Shown here piece after piece: positions 42,088 through 50,750 of a stretch of 64,000 nucleotides of DNA. Below the pieces are notes generated by a model, which did no database searches, had not been told where the DNA came from, and saw nothing but the letters and a program-made list of their open reading frames with translations. The stretch is from Sandaracinaceae bacterium (lineage in GTDB: Bacteria; Myxococcota_A; Polyangia; Polyangiales; Sandaracinaceae): positions 124,001-188,000 of the forward strand of contig JACKEC010000022.1 in assembly GCA_020633195.1 (NCBI GenBank), read 5' to 3'. How positions within the stretch are numbered: the stretch's first letter is position 1; each line of letters opens with the position of its first letter. The position numbers and the translations under genes were made by a program.

Positions 42088-43308
42088 GTGACCCGCGTCG
42101 CGATCACCGGAGTCGGGCTGATCACCCCCATCGGTCACTCGCTCGACGCGATCTCGGAGGCGCTGCGGGGCGACGCGAGCGGCGTGCGCGCGCAGGACGC
42201 GTGGGCGGCGATCGGGCACCTCGCGACGCGCGTGGCCGGCGAGGTGGGCGAGGTCTCGCTCAAGGGCCGGGACCGCAAGAAGATCCGGAGCATGGGCCGC
42301 GTCGCGCGCCTCGCGTTGCTCGCGACGGAGGACGCGGTCCGGGCCGCGGGCGTCGAGGGCCTCGAGGATCCGCGCGTCGGGCTCGCGTACGGCTCCACCC
42401 ACGGCAGCTCGAGCGCCTACGTCGACTTCGCGCGCCCCTTGTTCGCGCGGGACAGCTTCGAGGGGCTGCCCTCCACGAGCTACCTGAAGTTCATGAGCCA
42501 CACGTGCGCGGCCAACCTGGCCTCGTACTACGGCATCCGCGGCCGGGTCATCAGCACGTGCGCGGCCTGCGTCAGCGGCAGCCAGGCGATCGGCGCCGGG
42601 GTCGAGGCCATCCGGGCGGGCAAGGCCGACGTGATGATCTGCGGCGGCGCCGAGGAGCTACACTGGACGCACGCTGGCGTGTTCGACGTGATGATGGCGA
42701 CCTCGACCCGGTACAACGAGCGGCCGAGCGCGACCCCTCGCCCGTTCGACGCGGATCGCGACGGGCTCGTCGTCTCCGAGGGCGCCGCGACCGTCGTGCT
42801 CGAGCGCATGGACCGCGCGATCGCGCGCGGCGCGCCGATCTACGCCGAGGTCCTGGGCTACGGCACCAACTGCGACGGGACCCACGTGACCAACCCGAGC
42901 GCCGACGGGATGGCCGGGGCGATCCGGCTCGCGCTCGAGGACGCCGCGATCTCGGCCGACCGCGTCGACTACGTCAACGCCCACGCGACGGCGACGGAGG
43001 TCGGTGACATCGTCGAGAGCCAGGCGATGCACGAGGTCCTCGGCGACGGCGTCCCCGTCAGCTCGTCCAAGGGGTTCCTCGGCCACTCGCTCGGGGCCTG
43101 CGGCGCCATCGAGGTGGCCCTATGCCTGGCGATGATGCGTGACCGGTTCCTCGCGCCCACGAAGAACCTCGCGCGGGTCGACCCGCGGTGCGCGCCGCTC
43201 GACCACGTCATCGGAGACGCCCGCGAGGCCGCGCCCCGGGTCGTGATGACCAACAACTTCGCGTTCGGCGGGATCAACACCTCGCTGATCCTCGGGAGCC
43301 TCCAATGA
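42088..43308 (+). CDS. Second beta-ketoacyl-ACP synthase
   Basis: A 406-residue FabF-type ketosynthase starting VAITGVGLITPIGHS. The active-site segment reads ISTCAACVSGSQAIG; the nucleophile is the second Cys by alignment with STACASG. The two His are in NAHATATEVGD and SSKGFLGHSLGACGAIE. The final loop TNNFAFGGINTSLIL is intact. In aryl-polyene clusters a second, different ketosynthase starts or feeds the chain, which is the likely role here. An extra Cys three residues before the nucleophile is slightly unusual. The last four bases overlap the flavoprotein gene. Confidence 0.93.
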   Translation: MTRVAITGVGLITPIGHSLDAISEALRGDASGVRAQDAWAAIGHLATRVAGEVGEVSLKGRDRKKIRSMGRVARLALLATEDAVRAAGVEGLEDPRVGLAYGSTHGSSSAYVDFARPLFARDSFEGLPSTSYLKFMSHTCAANLASYYGIRGRVISTCAACVSGSQAIGAGVEAIRAGKADVMICGGAEELHWTHAGVFDVMMATSTRYNERPSATPRPFDADRDGLVVSEGAATVVLERMDRAIARGAPIYAEVLGYGTNCDGTHVTNPSADGMAGAIRLALEDAAISADRVDYVNAHATATEVGDIVESQAMHEVLGDGVPVSSSKGFLGHSLGACGAIEVALCLAMMRDRFLAPTKNLARVDPRCAPLDHVIGDAREAAPRVVMTNNFAFGGINTSLILGSLQ

Positions 43309-44513
43309 CAGAGCAGTACGACGTCGCCGTGATCGGGGGAGGCCCGAGCGGCTCCACCGCCGCCCACCTCCTCGCCGAGGGCGGCGCCAAGGTCCTCGTG
43401 ATCGAGCGCGAGGTGTTCCCTCGCTTCCACATCGGCGAGTCGCTCTTGCCGGCGAGCATGGAGGTCTTCGAGCGCCTCGGCTTCGATCCGTGCACCAAGG
43501 ATCACGTCCGCAAGGCGGGCGCTCAGTTCTTCGACGAGCCCAAGGGGCTCGCCGCGACGTATCTCTTCTCCGACTCGCTCGGCGGCGCGGCGCACGCGTA
43601 CCAGGTCGACCGCGCGGCGTTCGACCTCGCCTTGATCGAGGGCGCCGAGCGCGCGGGCGCGACGGTCCACCAGGGCGAGCGCGTCACCGACGTCGAGCTC
43701 GACGAGCACGGCCGGCCCCCGATCGTGAAGACCACCAAGGGCCGCTACGAGGCGCGCTACGTCCTCGACGCGACGGGCCTCGACTCGTTCTTCGGGTACG
43801 CGAACGGCTCTCGGCGTCGGATCGACGCGTTCGGGCTCGGGGCGATCTTCGCCCACTACGCCGACCTCAAGCCGGAGATCGCGACCGAGCTCGCGGTGAC
43901 GGGGAACGTGAAGATCATGTTCCTCGACGACGGCTGGATCTGGGCCATCCCGCTCGGCGAGGGGCGCCTCAGCGTCGGCCTCGTGACCCGGCGCAAGGGG
44001 CTCCAGACCCACTGGCTCGACGAGGCGATGGCCCAGAGCCCGGAGATGCGGCGCATCCTCGAGGGGGCGACGCAGGTGGGCCCGCACCACCGGCTGGCGA
44101 GCTTCTCGTTCTTCAACGACCAGTCCTACGGCCCGCGGTGGAGCTGCATCGGGGACGCCGCGTGCTTCCTCGACCCCGTGTTCTCGTCGGGGGTCACGTT
44201 CGCGATGCTCGGCGCGGCGCGCGCCGCCGATCGGCTCGTGCCCGCGCTCGCGGGCGGCCACGAGGGGGGCGCGGAGCTCATGAGCGAGCACGCGGCCGAG
44301 ATGAAGCACGCCTACGACGTCTTCGCGACGATCATCCTCGCGTTCTATCGGCGGCGCGTCCTGCCCGACCTCTTCTTCACGTCCGAGCAGAGCAGCGTGC
44401 TGAGAAAAGGCATGACCAGCATCCTCGCCGGCGACGTCTGGCGCGGGGACAACGACTTCCTCGACATGCTCTGGCGGTCGCGCATGAGGGTTCAGCTCGA
44501 GCGCGGGGTGTGA
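43305..44513 (+). CDS. FAD-dependent halogenase-like monooxygenase
   Basis: A 402-residue flavoprotein with the Rossmann motif GGGPSG near the start, FPRFHIGESLLP and the middle segment HVRKAGAQFF. GWIWAIPL fits the WxWxIP signature used to recognise flavin-dependent halogenases. A second flavin segment, CIGDAACFLDPVFSSG, follows. The Lys in RKAGAQFF lies where phenol- or carrier-bound-substrate halogenases such as CndH have a conserved Lys. It could instead be a hydroxylase or a reductase of the geranylgeranyl-reductase type. In a polyene cluster it would suit ring halogenation, as in the brominated xanthomonadins. It overlaps the ketosynthase gene by 4 nt and ends the first block of the cluster. 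Confidence 0.88.
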   Translation: MTEQYDVAVIGGGPSGSTAAHLLAEGGAKVLVIEREVFPRFHIGESLLPASMEVFERLGFDPCTKDHVRKAGAQFFDEPKGLAATYLFSDSLGGAAHAYQVDRAAFDLALIEGAERAGATVHQGERVTDVELDEHGRPPIVKTTKGRYEARYVLDATGLDSFFGYANGSRRRIDAFGLGAIFAHYADLKPEIATELAVTGNVKIMFLDDGWIWAIPLGEGRLSVGLVTRRKGLQTHWLDEAMAQSPEMRRILEGATQVGPHHRLASFSFFNDQSYGPRWSCIGDAACFLDPVFSSGVTFAMLGAARAADRLVPALAGGHEGGAELMSEHAAEMKHAYDVFATIILAFYRRRVLPDLFFTSEQSSVLRKGMTSILAGDVWRGDNDFLDMLWRSRMRVQLERGV

Positions 44514-44816
44514 GAGGCTGGAGACGAAATTAAGGGGGGGTTCGGCTTGCCGATCAGGCCGGACGTGAAAGAATCCGCCGCCCGAACACGCTGGTCCCGA
44601 GGGGACGGAACCGCGAAAAAGCGTGATCTCGGCGGGTTGGGTGTGTATCTGTCGCCGAGGCGCGGCGCTGAGCGGGGAAGTCGACAACGGGATTCGGAAT
44701 CGGTGTGGACGTGAGGTCACACTGACCGGTTCCGCCTCAAAGCAGCCCAGCTCGGGCGGCTGGAACGAAAACTGAACAGTTCCGATCCGGCCGATTTAGC
44801 CTTACGAGGACGAGTG
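44514..44816. other. Internal control region of the polyketide cluster
   Basis: A 303-bp gap with lower GC than its surroundings and no gene. It holds a perfect palindrome GGTCA-CAC-TGACC (44715-44727), a GAACAGTTC palindrome (44774-44782) just before the ACP gene, and inverted copies of GGAACCG. The contents suggest a separate promoter for the second block, beginning with the ACP. Confidence 0.6.
44715..44727. promoter_or_regulatory. Palindromic operator candidate GGTCA-CAC-TGACC
   Basis: A perfect 5-3-5 palindrome about 90 bp upstream of the ACP start, in the only large intergenic gap of the cluster. Its size suits a dimeric repressor, but no regulator gene is present nearby. Confidence 0.4.
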
Positions 44817-45074
44817 ATGAGTCTGGAAGCCGAGCTCAAAGAGCTGATCATCGAAGCGCTGATGCTCGAAGACGTCGCCATCGACGACATCGACAGCGAC
44901 GAGCCCCTCTTCGTGGAGGGGCTCGGTCTCGACTCCATCGACGCGCTCGAGCTCGCGATGGCGATCGACAAGCGCTACGGGGTCCGCATCAAGGCCGACG
45001 ACGAGCAGAACAAGCAGATCTTCTCGAACGTGCGCAGCCTGGCGGAGTACGTCGGCCAGCACCGCGCCGCCTGA
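44817..45074 (+). CDS. Acyl carrier protein
   Basis: An 85-residue acidic ACP. The phosphopantetheine attachment Ser is Ser40 in LGLDSIDALEL. LEAELKELIIEALMLEDV and a final FSNVRSLAEYV complete the helices. It should carry the growing polyene. Aryl-polyene clusters often encode two carrier proteins, whereas here only one is seen. ATG 44817 is taken over GTG 44814 because AGGA stands about seven bases ahead. It is the first gene of the second block, behind a 303-bp control region, so its supply may be set separately from the ketosynthases. Confidence 0.94.
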   Translation: MSLEAELKELIIEALMLEDVAIDDIDSDEPLFVEGLGLDSIDALELAMAIDKRYGVRIKADDEQNKQIFSNVRSLAEYVGQHRAA

Positions 45075-45092
45075 GCCCCGATCGGTCGACCG

Positions 45093-45716
45093 ATGAAGAT
45101 CCTGGTGGGCGTCCTCACCACGATCCTCGTCGTGCTCTATCCGCTGGGGATCTGGTTCGGCCTCACGCACTTCAGCGCTCGCACCGTCAGCCTCTGGATC
45201 CTCGCGCTCCTCGTGCCGTCGCTCCTCTACCGCTTCCGGAAAGCGCGCCGCGAGGACCTCTGGGCCGTGCTCCGCATCCCGCTCGTCATCGGGGTGGTGG
45301 TCTCGGGCGGGGCGCTCTTCGACGACCGGCGCTTCGTGCTCGCGATGCCCGTCCTCATCAACCTCGCCCTCCTCGCGACCTTCGCGACCTCGCTCCGCGG
45401 CACCCCGATGATCGAGCGCTTCGCGCGGATGCAGGAGAAGGACGGGCTCAGCGACGCGCAGGTCGCCCACTGCCGGCAGGTCACCTGGGTGTGGGTCGGC
45501 TTCTTCGCGCTCAACGCGTCGATCGCCGCGGTCCTGGCCTCGAACGAGGCGTGGGTCAGCGCGTGGGCCACGTACAACGGCGGCATCGCCTACGCGCTGA
45601 TGGGGGTCCTCTTCGCCGGCGAGTACGTGGTTCGGCAGTACCGGTTCCGCCGCTACGGCGACGGGCTGCACGACCGCCTGTTGCGGCGCATCTTTCCGCC
45701 TCGCGGGGACACCTGA
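45093..45716 (+). CDS. COG4648-type inner-membrane protein
   Basis: A 207-residue protein with about six helices, starting ILVGVLTTILVVLYPLGIWFG and including WILALLVPSLLYRF, FVLAMPVLINLALLATFAT, VWVGFFALNASIAAVLAS and AYALMGVLFAGEYVVRQYRFRRY. The pattern and the final RFRRY-rich end match COG4648 proteins, which accompany aryl-polyene and related fatty-acid-like loci. The molecular function is not established; a role in handling the lipid-linked polyene at the membrane is likely. It starts 18 bp after the ACP and its last base is the first of the ligase ATG. Confidence 0.88.
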   Translation: MKILVGVLTTILVVLYPLGIWFGLTHFSARTVSLWILALLVPSLLYRFRKARREDLWAVLRIPLVIGVVVSGGALFDDRRFVLAMPVLINLALLATFATSLRGTPMIERFARMQEKDGLSDAQVAHCRQVTWVWVGFFALNASIAAVLASNEAWVSAWATYNGGIAYALMGVLFAGEYVVRQYRFRRYGDGLHDRLLRRIFPPRGDT

Positions 45717-47053
45717 TGTTGAGCCGCCACGGACCGGACTCGCTCGTCGCCTGGAGCAAGGAGCGCTCGACCACGGCCGCGCAGATGCGCGCGCACGTGG
45801 AGGGGTTCGCTTCGCTGCTCGAGCCCGCGGGGGAGGGCGAGGAGCTGCTCGTCATCTGCCGCGACCGCTACCGGTTCGCGGTGGCGCTGCTCGCGGCGTG
45901 GGAGCGCGGCTACTCGGTGGCGCTGCCCCCCAACCCCCAGCTCGAGACGATCCGATCGATCCGCCAGCGACCCGGGGTCGTGACGGTCATCCACGACGTC
46001 GACGGGGTGGACAAGGGGATCGACGTCCGCGACGCCAGCGTCCTCGACGCGGCCCGCGCGCGGGTGGGTCGCGTCCCCTTCTCGCTGCTGCCAGAGCCGC
46101 CGCCGGATCGCCTCCTCGCGACCGTCTACACGTCCGGGTCCACGGGGGACCACACCGCCTGCCCCAAGACCGCGAGCCAGCTCCTCGGGGAGGCGCGCGT
46201 GCAAGCTCGCGCGTTCCCGCTCGCCGTCGGGGCGCGCGTGCTGCCGATGGTGCCGGCGCATCACATCTACGGCCTGCTCTTCGGGGTCCTCGTCCCGCTC
46301 GTGAGCGGCGGCGCCTTCTACCGGCACACGCCGCTGCACGCGGCCGAGGTCGCGGCGGTGGGCCCGGTGGACGTGCTCGTCAGCGTCCCGGCGCACCTGC
46401 GCGGTCTGCTCGTCGCGGCCGACGGCGAGCTGCCGAGCGTCGCGCGGGTGTTCTCGAGCGCGGCGCCGCTTCCGCCGCGCGTCGCGAGGGCCGTGCACGA
46501 GCGCTTCGGCTGGACGATCACGGAGGTCTTCGGCTCGTCCGAGACGGGCGGCATCGCCTGGCGTCAGAGCGGCGGCGAGGGGCCGTGGACGCCGCTGCCG
46601 AACGTGTCGGTGGACGTCGACGCGGACGGGCGCCTGCTCCTCGACTCGCCGTTCCTCGCCCCCGACGAGGCTCGCCCGTACGTGGGCGGCGACAGGATCG
46701 AGCTGCGCGCCGACGGGACGTTCCTGCACCGCGGGCGCGCGGACGGGGTGCTCAAGATCGGCGGCGTGCGCGTCTCGCTCGCCGAGGTCGAGCGCCGCCT
46801 GCTCGAGATCGACGGAGTCCGCGACGCGGGGGTGCTCGGCGTCGCCGTCGACGGGCCGCGCGGTCACGAGATCCACGCGGCGGTCGTCGCCCCCGGGCTG
46901 AGCCTGGACGCGATCCGTCGGGCGCTGCGCGGCTGGCTCGCGCCGGTCGCGATGCCGCGCCGCCTCAAGCTCGTCGACAGCCTGCCCCGGACGGAGTCGG
47001 GCAAGCTGCGGCGCGGCGACCTCGAGGCTCTGTTCGCCCGGCACGAGGCATGA
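45716..47053 (+). CDS. AMP-binding acyl-ACP/acyl-CoA ligase
   Basis: A 445-residue adenylate-forming enzyme. The ATP loop is YTSGSTGDHTACPKT, the A5-like segment EVFGSSETGGIAWR, the hinge GRADGVLKIGGVRVS, and the C-terminal catalytic Lys lies in LPRTESGKLRR. It is shorter than usual acyl-CoA synthetases (about 540) but fits the compact ApeH-type ligases that load an aromatic acid onto the ACP. The starter acid is probably a benzoate or cinnamate type, which is inference from cluster type. Start and stop overlap both neighbours (1 and 4 nt). Confidence 0.92.
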   Translation: MLSRHGPDSLVAWSKERSTTAAQMRAHVEGFASLLEPAGEGEELLVICRDRYRFAVALLAAWERGYSVALPPNPQLETIRSIRQRPGVVTVIHDVDGVDKGIDVRDASVLDAARARVGRVPFSLLPEPPPDRLLATVYTSGSTGDHTACPKTASQLLGEARVQARAFPLAVGARVLPMVPAHHIYGLLFGVLVPLVSGGAFYRHTPLHAAEVAAVGPVDVLVSVPAHLRGLLVAADGELPSVARVFSSAAPLPPRVARAVHERFGWTITEVFGSSETGGIAWRQSGGEGPWTPLPNVSVDVDADGRLLLDSPFLAPDEARPYVGGDRIELRADGTFLHRGRADGVLKIGGVRVSLAEVERRLLEIDGVRDAGVLGVAVDGPRGHEIHAAVVAPGLSLDAIRRALRGWLAPVAMPRRLKLVDSLPRTESGKLRRGDLEALFARHEA

Positions 47054-47955
47054 GCGAGGCAGGCGACCAGAGCTGGAAGACCCGGGCCGAGCTCGGGAGC
47101 ATCCTGGGCGTGCGCTTCGTGCTGTGGCTGACCACCGCGTTCGGCCGGGCGCCCGCGAGGGGCTTCATCCGAATCCTCGCCTTCTACTACACGCTCTTCG
47201 CCAGCTCGGCGCGGCGGGCCACGCGGGACTTCCTGAGCCGGATCGAGGGGCCGCCGTCGTTCTGGCGCGTCTACCAGCAGATCCTCCGCTTCTCGCAGGT
47301 CACCCTCGACTCGCTCTTCCTCGTCAGCGGCAAGCTCGGGCACTTCGAGTTCGATCGCACCGGGAGCGAGCACCTCGAGCGCCTGCGCGAGAGCAAGACC
47401 GGGGCGATCCTCCTCGGGGCCCACTTCGGCAGCATGTACGCGATGCGCGCCCGCTCCAGCACCGAGTCGCTGCCGCTCTACGCGGTCGTCTACACGAAGC
47501 ACGCGGCGCGCATCAACGCGGTGCTCGAGGAGGTCAGCCCCGAGTCGCACGCCAAGCTCCTGCAGATGGGCGAGGGCGTCGACTTCATGCTGCGCATCAA
47601 GGAGCTCGTCGAGGAGGGCGCGATCGTGGCGATCCTCGCCGACCGGGTCGGCGCCGACGGGCGGGCGGTCGAGGCGGAGTTCTTCGGCGAGCGCGCGCGC
47701 TTCCCGGCGGGCCCCTACATCCTGGCCTCGATGCTCAAGTGTCCCGTCTACTTGACGTTCGGTCTCTACCGAGACCCGAAGCGCTACGAGCTCTTCTGCG
47801 AGCCCTTCGCCGACCAGATCGTCTTGCCGCGGAAGCGCCGCGAAGAGGCGCTCGAGGAGTACGCGCAGCGGTACGCGAGCCGGCTCGAGCACTACGTGCG
47901 CGAGGCGCCGGACAACTGGTTCAACTTCTACGAGTTCTGGGGGCGTCCGTCATGA
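47050..47955 (+). CDS. LpxL-like lysophospholipid/lipid A acyltransferase
   Basis: A 301-residue acyltransferase of the LpxL/HtrB kind. It includes FRILAFYYTLFASSARRATRDFL near the start, the segment ILLGAHFGSMYAMR in the position of the active His motif, VAILADRVGADGRAVEAEFFG, and PAGPYILASMLKCPVYLTFGLYRDP. The usual H-x4-D is not exact (HFGSMY), so catalysis may rely on a variant motif. In aryl-polyene loci such an enzyme transfers the polyene or a fatty acid to the glycolipid carrier. The 4-nt overlaps with the ligase and the thioesterase genes indicate coupled translation. Confidence 0.88.
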   Translation: MSEAGDQSWKTRAELGSILGVRFVLWLTTAFGRAPARGFIRILAFYYTLFASSARRATRDFLSRIEGPPSFWRVYQQILRFSQVTLDSLFLVSGKLGHFEFDRTGSEHLERLRESKTGAILLGAHFGSMYAMRARSSTESLPLYAVVYTKHAARINAVLEEVSPESHAKLLQMGEGVDFMLRIKELVEEGAIVAILADRVGADGRAVEAEFFGERARFPAGPYILASMLKCPVYLTFGLYRDPKRYELFCEPFADQIVLPRKRREEALEEYAQRYASRLEHYVREAPDNWFNFYEFWGRPS

Positions 47956-48404
47956 GCATCCCGCGCACCCCGCCGCCCCGTGGCGCGACGGTCATCGAGG
48001 CCGAGGTCCCGTTTCACGACGTCGACTCGCTGCACATCGTGTGGCACGGCCACTACTTCAAGTACTTCGAGGTCGCCCGCACCGAGCTGTTCGCCCGCCA
48101 CGGCGTCGACGGGCGCGACATGCTCGAGATCGGCTACCGGCTCGTCATCTCGCACACCGAGTGCCGGCACGTCTCCCCGCTCGGCTACCGCGACCGCTAC
48201 CGGGTCAGCGCCTGGTTCGAGGGCGAGCCGGACCACCGGATCGTGGTGCTCTACGAGATCTGGAACCTCTCCACCGACAAGCGCGCGGCGCGGGCCCGGA
48301 CCGACCTGGTGACGACGGATCCGCATGGCACGATGCTGCTGGTGACCCCTTCGATCCTGCAGCAGAGAATCCGGAGCGCGCCCGCTCCGTCGGAGCGGAC
48401 GTGA
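47952..48404 (+). CDS. 4-hydroxybenzoyl-CoA-type hotdog thioesterase
   Basis: A 150-residue hotdog-fold protein. The motif FHDVDSLHIVWHGHYFKYFEVART is the 4HBT signature, with the catalytic Asp in DVDS and the Tyr/Phe-Glu helix. YRVSAWFEGEPDHRIVVLYEIWN supplies the later strands. It should release acyl chains from ACP or CoA. A FabZ-like dehydratase can be excluded because its HxxxPxxPG motif is absent. It overlaps both neighbours by 1-4 nt. In aryl-polyene pathways the matching gene (ApeK) acts as an editing or release thioesterase. Confidence 0.91.
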   Translation: MSIPRTPPPRGATVIEAEVPFHDVDSLHIVWHGHYFKYFEVARTELFARHGVDGRDMLEIGYRLVISHTECRHVSPLGYRDRYRVSAWFEGEPDHRIVVLYEIWNLSTDKRAARARTDLVTTDPHGTMLLVTPSILQQRIRSAPAPSERT

Positions 48405-49027
48405 TGAAGCGGCGAACCGCGCTCCTGGCCCTCGCGCTCGTGCTCCTGCCGGCGCCCGCGATGGCGCAGACGATGACCCTGCGCTCGCTGCTCACCGACT
48501 TCGCGCGGCTGCCCGGGCTCGAGGCGCGCTTCCGCGAGGAGAAGCGCATCGCGCTGCTCGCGGTCCCGGTGCGCAGCGAGGGGCGGATCTGGTTCGCGAA
48601 CCCCGGCCGGCTGATGCGCCGGGTCGAGCGGCCCGACCCCTCGTCGGCGCTCATCGCCGACGGCCAGCTCCGGATGCGCAGCGGCGATCGCACCGAGGAG
48701 CTGAGCATCGACACCAACCCCGTGTTGCGTGGCTTCGTCGAGAGCTTCCGCGCGGTCCTCGCTGGCGATCAGGAGACGCTCGAGCGCTTCTACCGAGCGG
48801 AGCTCACGCCGGGGGAGGGCGACCAGTGGAGCCTGCGGCTGCTCCCGCGCGACCGCGCCCTCGCGGGGTTCCTGCGCGAGATCCACATGCGCGGGCACGG
48901 CGTCACGATCGAGGAGATGCGCATGATCGAGGTCAGCGGCGACGAGACGCGCACCGAGTTCTACGACGTCAGCACGTCGCGCCGCTTCTCGGACGCCGAG
49001 GCGGCTCGCATCTTCCGCATCCCCTGA
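48404..49027 (+). CDS. LolA-like periplasmic lipoprotein carrier
   Basis: A 207-residue protein with a signal peptide (cleavage after AMAQ) and LolA-type beta pattern: LEARFREEKRIALLAVPVRSEGRIWF, RLMRRVERPDPSSALIADGQLRMRSGD, and a strand-helix region with EIHMRGHGVTIEEMRMIEVSGDET. LolA-like proteins of aryl-polyene loci are thought to carry the polyene-lipid through the periplasm. The ATG overlaps the thioesterase stop by one base. No LolB or LolCDE component is in the window; a DUF3261 lipoprotein of LolB-like fold follows two genes on. Confidence 0.9.
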   Translation: MKRRTALLALALVLLPAPAMAQTMTLRSLLTDFARLPGLEARFREEKRIALLAVPVRSEGRIWFANPGRLMRRVERPDPSSALIADGQLRMRSGDRTEELSIDTNPVLRGFVESFRAVLAGDQETLERFYRAELTPGEGDQWSLRLLPRDRALAGFLREIHMRGHGVTIEEMRMIEVSGDETRTEFYDVSTSRRFSDAEAARIFRIP

Positions 49028-49042
49028 GTAGGCTCCGGCGCC

Positions 49043-50104
49043 GTGGCCAGAGCATTCGAAGCGCGCGGGGTGTGGCCCGCGCTCGCGACCCCCTTCACCG
49101 ACGATGGTCGGATCGACGCGCCCGCGTACGAGCGCCTGATCCGCTTCGTCGTCGATCAGGGCGTCACCGGGGTCCTCCCGTGCGGGACCACCGGGGAGTC
49201 CCCGACGCTGAGCTGGGAGGAGCACGATCTCCTCGTCGCCTCGGCGATCGAGCTCGTCGGCGACGCGTGCGGGGTGCTCGCGGGGACGGGGAGCAACAAC
49301 ACGCAGGAGGCGATCCACGGGACCGACCACGCGCGCGGGCTCGGCGCGAGCGCGGCGCTCCTCGTGGACTGCTACTACAACGGGCCGAGCAGCCTCGAGC
49401 TGCGGCGCGAGTACTACGAGCGCGTGCTCAAGGCCGTCCCGGACATCCCGATCGTCCCCTACGTCATCCCCGGCCGGAGCGGCTGCGCGCTCGGCGCCGA
49501 GGACCTCGCGATGCTGCACCTCGCCGACCCGAAGCGGGTGCCCGCGGTGAAGCAGGCCACCGGCGACCTCGACCGCATGCGCTACGACCGCGAGCTGTGC
49601 GGCGCCTCGCTCGCGATCATGAGCGGCGACGACGACCTGACGCTGCCGATGATGAACGACCCGTCGATCCGCGCGTCCGGCGTGATCAGCGTGATGGGCA
49701 ACCTCGTGCCGCGCGCGATGAGCGACATGGTCGCGGCGCGCGCCGCCGGCGAGATCGGCCGCGCGGGCGAGATCGCGAGCAAGATCGGGCCGCTCCTCAA
49801 GATCGTCGGCGTGCGCGTCCACGGCACGCGCGTGCTGCCCGGCGGCCGCGAGCTGCGGGTCGAGGACAAGTTCCGCAACCCCGTGCCGCTCAAGACGATG
49901 ATGGCGGGGCTCGGGATGATCGGCGCGTACTGCCGCCGCCCCCTCGGGCCGATGCCGCGCGCGGCCGTCGACGTATGCCGCGGCGCGCTGCGCGCGGTGT
50001 GGGAGGGCGCCCCCGAGTACCTGCGCCCGATCGAGGAGCACTACGGCGTCAGCGTCGCCGAGCGCCTCGACGACGACGCGGCCTGGCCCATCGGCGAGGG
50101 GTGA
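49043..50104 (+). CDS. Dihydrodipicolinate-synthase-family aldolase
   Basis: A 353-residue class I aldolase of the DapA/NAL family. The substrate loop GTTGES, the proton-relay Tyr140 (VPYVIPGRSG, in place of YNxPxR) and the Schiff-base Lys170 (AVKQATGDLDR) are all present, so catalysis is expected. It is about 60 residues longer than DapA, mainly at the C-terminus. The altered YVIPGRS loop suggests a substrate other than aspartate semialdehyde. It is placed between the LolA-like and DUF3261 genes, 15 and 7 bp from them, which is not a usual place for lysine biosynthesis. A role in making an unusual building block is possible but unproven. Start is GTG 49043. Confidence 0.88.
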   Translation: MARAFEARGVWPALATPFTDDGRIDAPAYERLIRFVVDQGVTGVLPCGTTGESPTLSWEEHDLLVASAIELVGDACGVLAGTGSNNTQEAIHGTDHARGLGASAALLVDCYYNGPSSLELRREYYERVLKAVPDIPIVPYVIPGRSGCALGAEDLAMLHLADPKRVPAVKQATGDLDRMRYDRELCGASLAIMSGDDDLTLPMMNDPSIRASGVISVMGNLVPRAMSDMVAARAAGEIGRAGEIASKIGPLLKIVGVRVHGTRVLPGGRELRVEDKFRNPVPLKTMMAGLGMIGAYCRRPLGPMPRAAVDVCRGALRAVWEGAPEYLRPIEEHYGVSVAERLDDDAAWPIGEG

Positions 50105-50111
50105 CGCCGGC

Positions 50112-50750
50112 GTGACCCGCGTGCTCCTCGCGCTCGCGCTCGCTTCGTGCGGAGGCGCTCACGGGCCGCCGCCGGAGGCGGGCCCGCCGCCCGAGTACCC
50201 GGGGTCGCTCGCCGACGTCGGCACGCTGGTGTCGCCGCCCGCGCTCGGCGACGCGTTCGCGCTCGAGCAGCGCGTCCGGACCGAGTACCCCGACGGGGCG
50301 CAGGAGTTCCGCGCGGTGCTCCAGCGCGTCGGTGACCGGATGGTCCTGATCGGGTTCGGGCCCCACGGCGGGCGCGGCTTCGCGCTCACCCAGACCGGCG
50401 AGGCGATCGAGTTCGAGTCGCAGATGCCCGAGGAGCTGCCGTTCCCGCCCGAGTTCATGTTCCACGACATCCAGCGCGTCTGGTTTCGTGGGTTGCGCGG
50501 ACCGCTCCCCGACGGCGAGCATCGGGAGGTCGTCGATGGCGAAGAGATCGTCGAGCGCTGGGAGGGGGACCGGCTTCAGGAGCGCACGTTCCGGAGGCTC
50601 GACGGAGAGCCGGCCGGCGTCCTGCGCGCGACCTACGAGGGGGGGCTCGGCGCGGGTGACCCGCCGGCCGTGGTGCGATGGGAGAACCCTTGGTTCGGCT
50701 ATCGGCTGATCCTCACGACCCTCAGCCATCAGGCGATCGATCCGGAGTGA
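50112..50750 (+). CDS. DUF3261-type lipoprotein
   Basis: A 212-residue lipoprotein with lipobox LALASC (Cys13). Its LolB-like fold pattern is read from FALEQRVRTEYPDGAQEFRAVLQRVGDRMVLIGF, then FMFHDIQRVWFRGLRG and RWEGDRLQERTFRRLDGEPAGVLRATYEGG, ending GYRLILTTLSHQ. This is the DUF3261 pattern, found as an outer-membrane acceptor in aryl-polyene loci. It would receive polyene-lipid from the LolA-like carrier. GTG 50112 gives a short but complete signal peptide. The stop overlaps the next gene's GTG by 4 nt. Confidence 0.88.
   Translation: MTRVLLALALASCGGAHGPPPEAGPPPEYPGSLADVGTLVSPPALGDAFALEQRVRTEYPDGAQEFRAVLQRVGDRMVLIGFGPHGGRGFALTQTGEAIEFESQMPEELPFPPEFMFHDIQRVWFRGLRGPLPDGEHREVVDGEEIVERWEGDRLQERTFRRLDGEPAGVLRATYEGGLGAGDPPAVVRWENPWFGYRLILTTLSHQAIDPE

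Noticed and set aside
47952..48404. FabZ-like dehydratase supplying the missing polyene step
   Set aside because: The HxxxPxxPG motif of FabZ is absent; the DVDS and HGHYFKYFE pattern is that of a 4HBT thioesterase.
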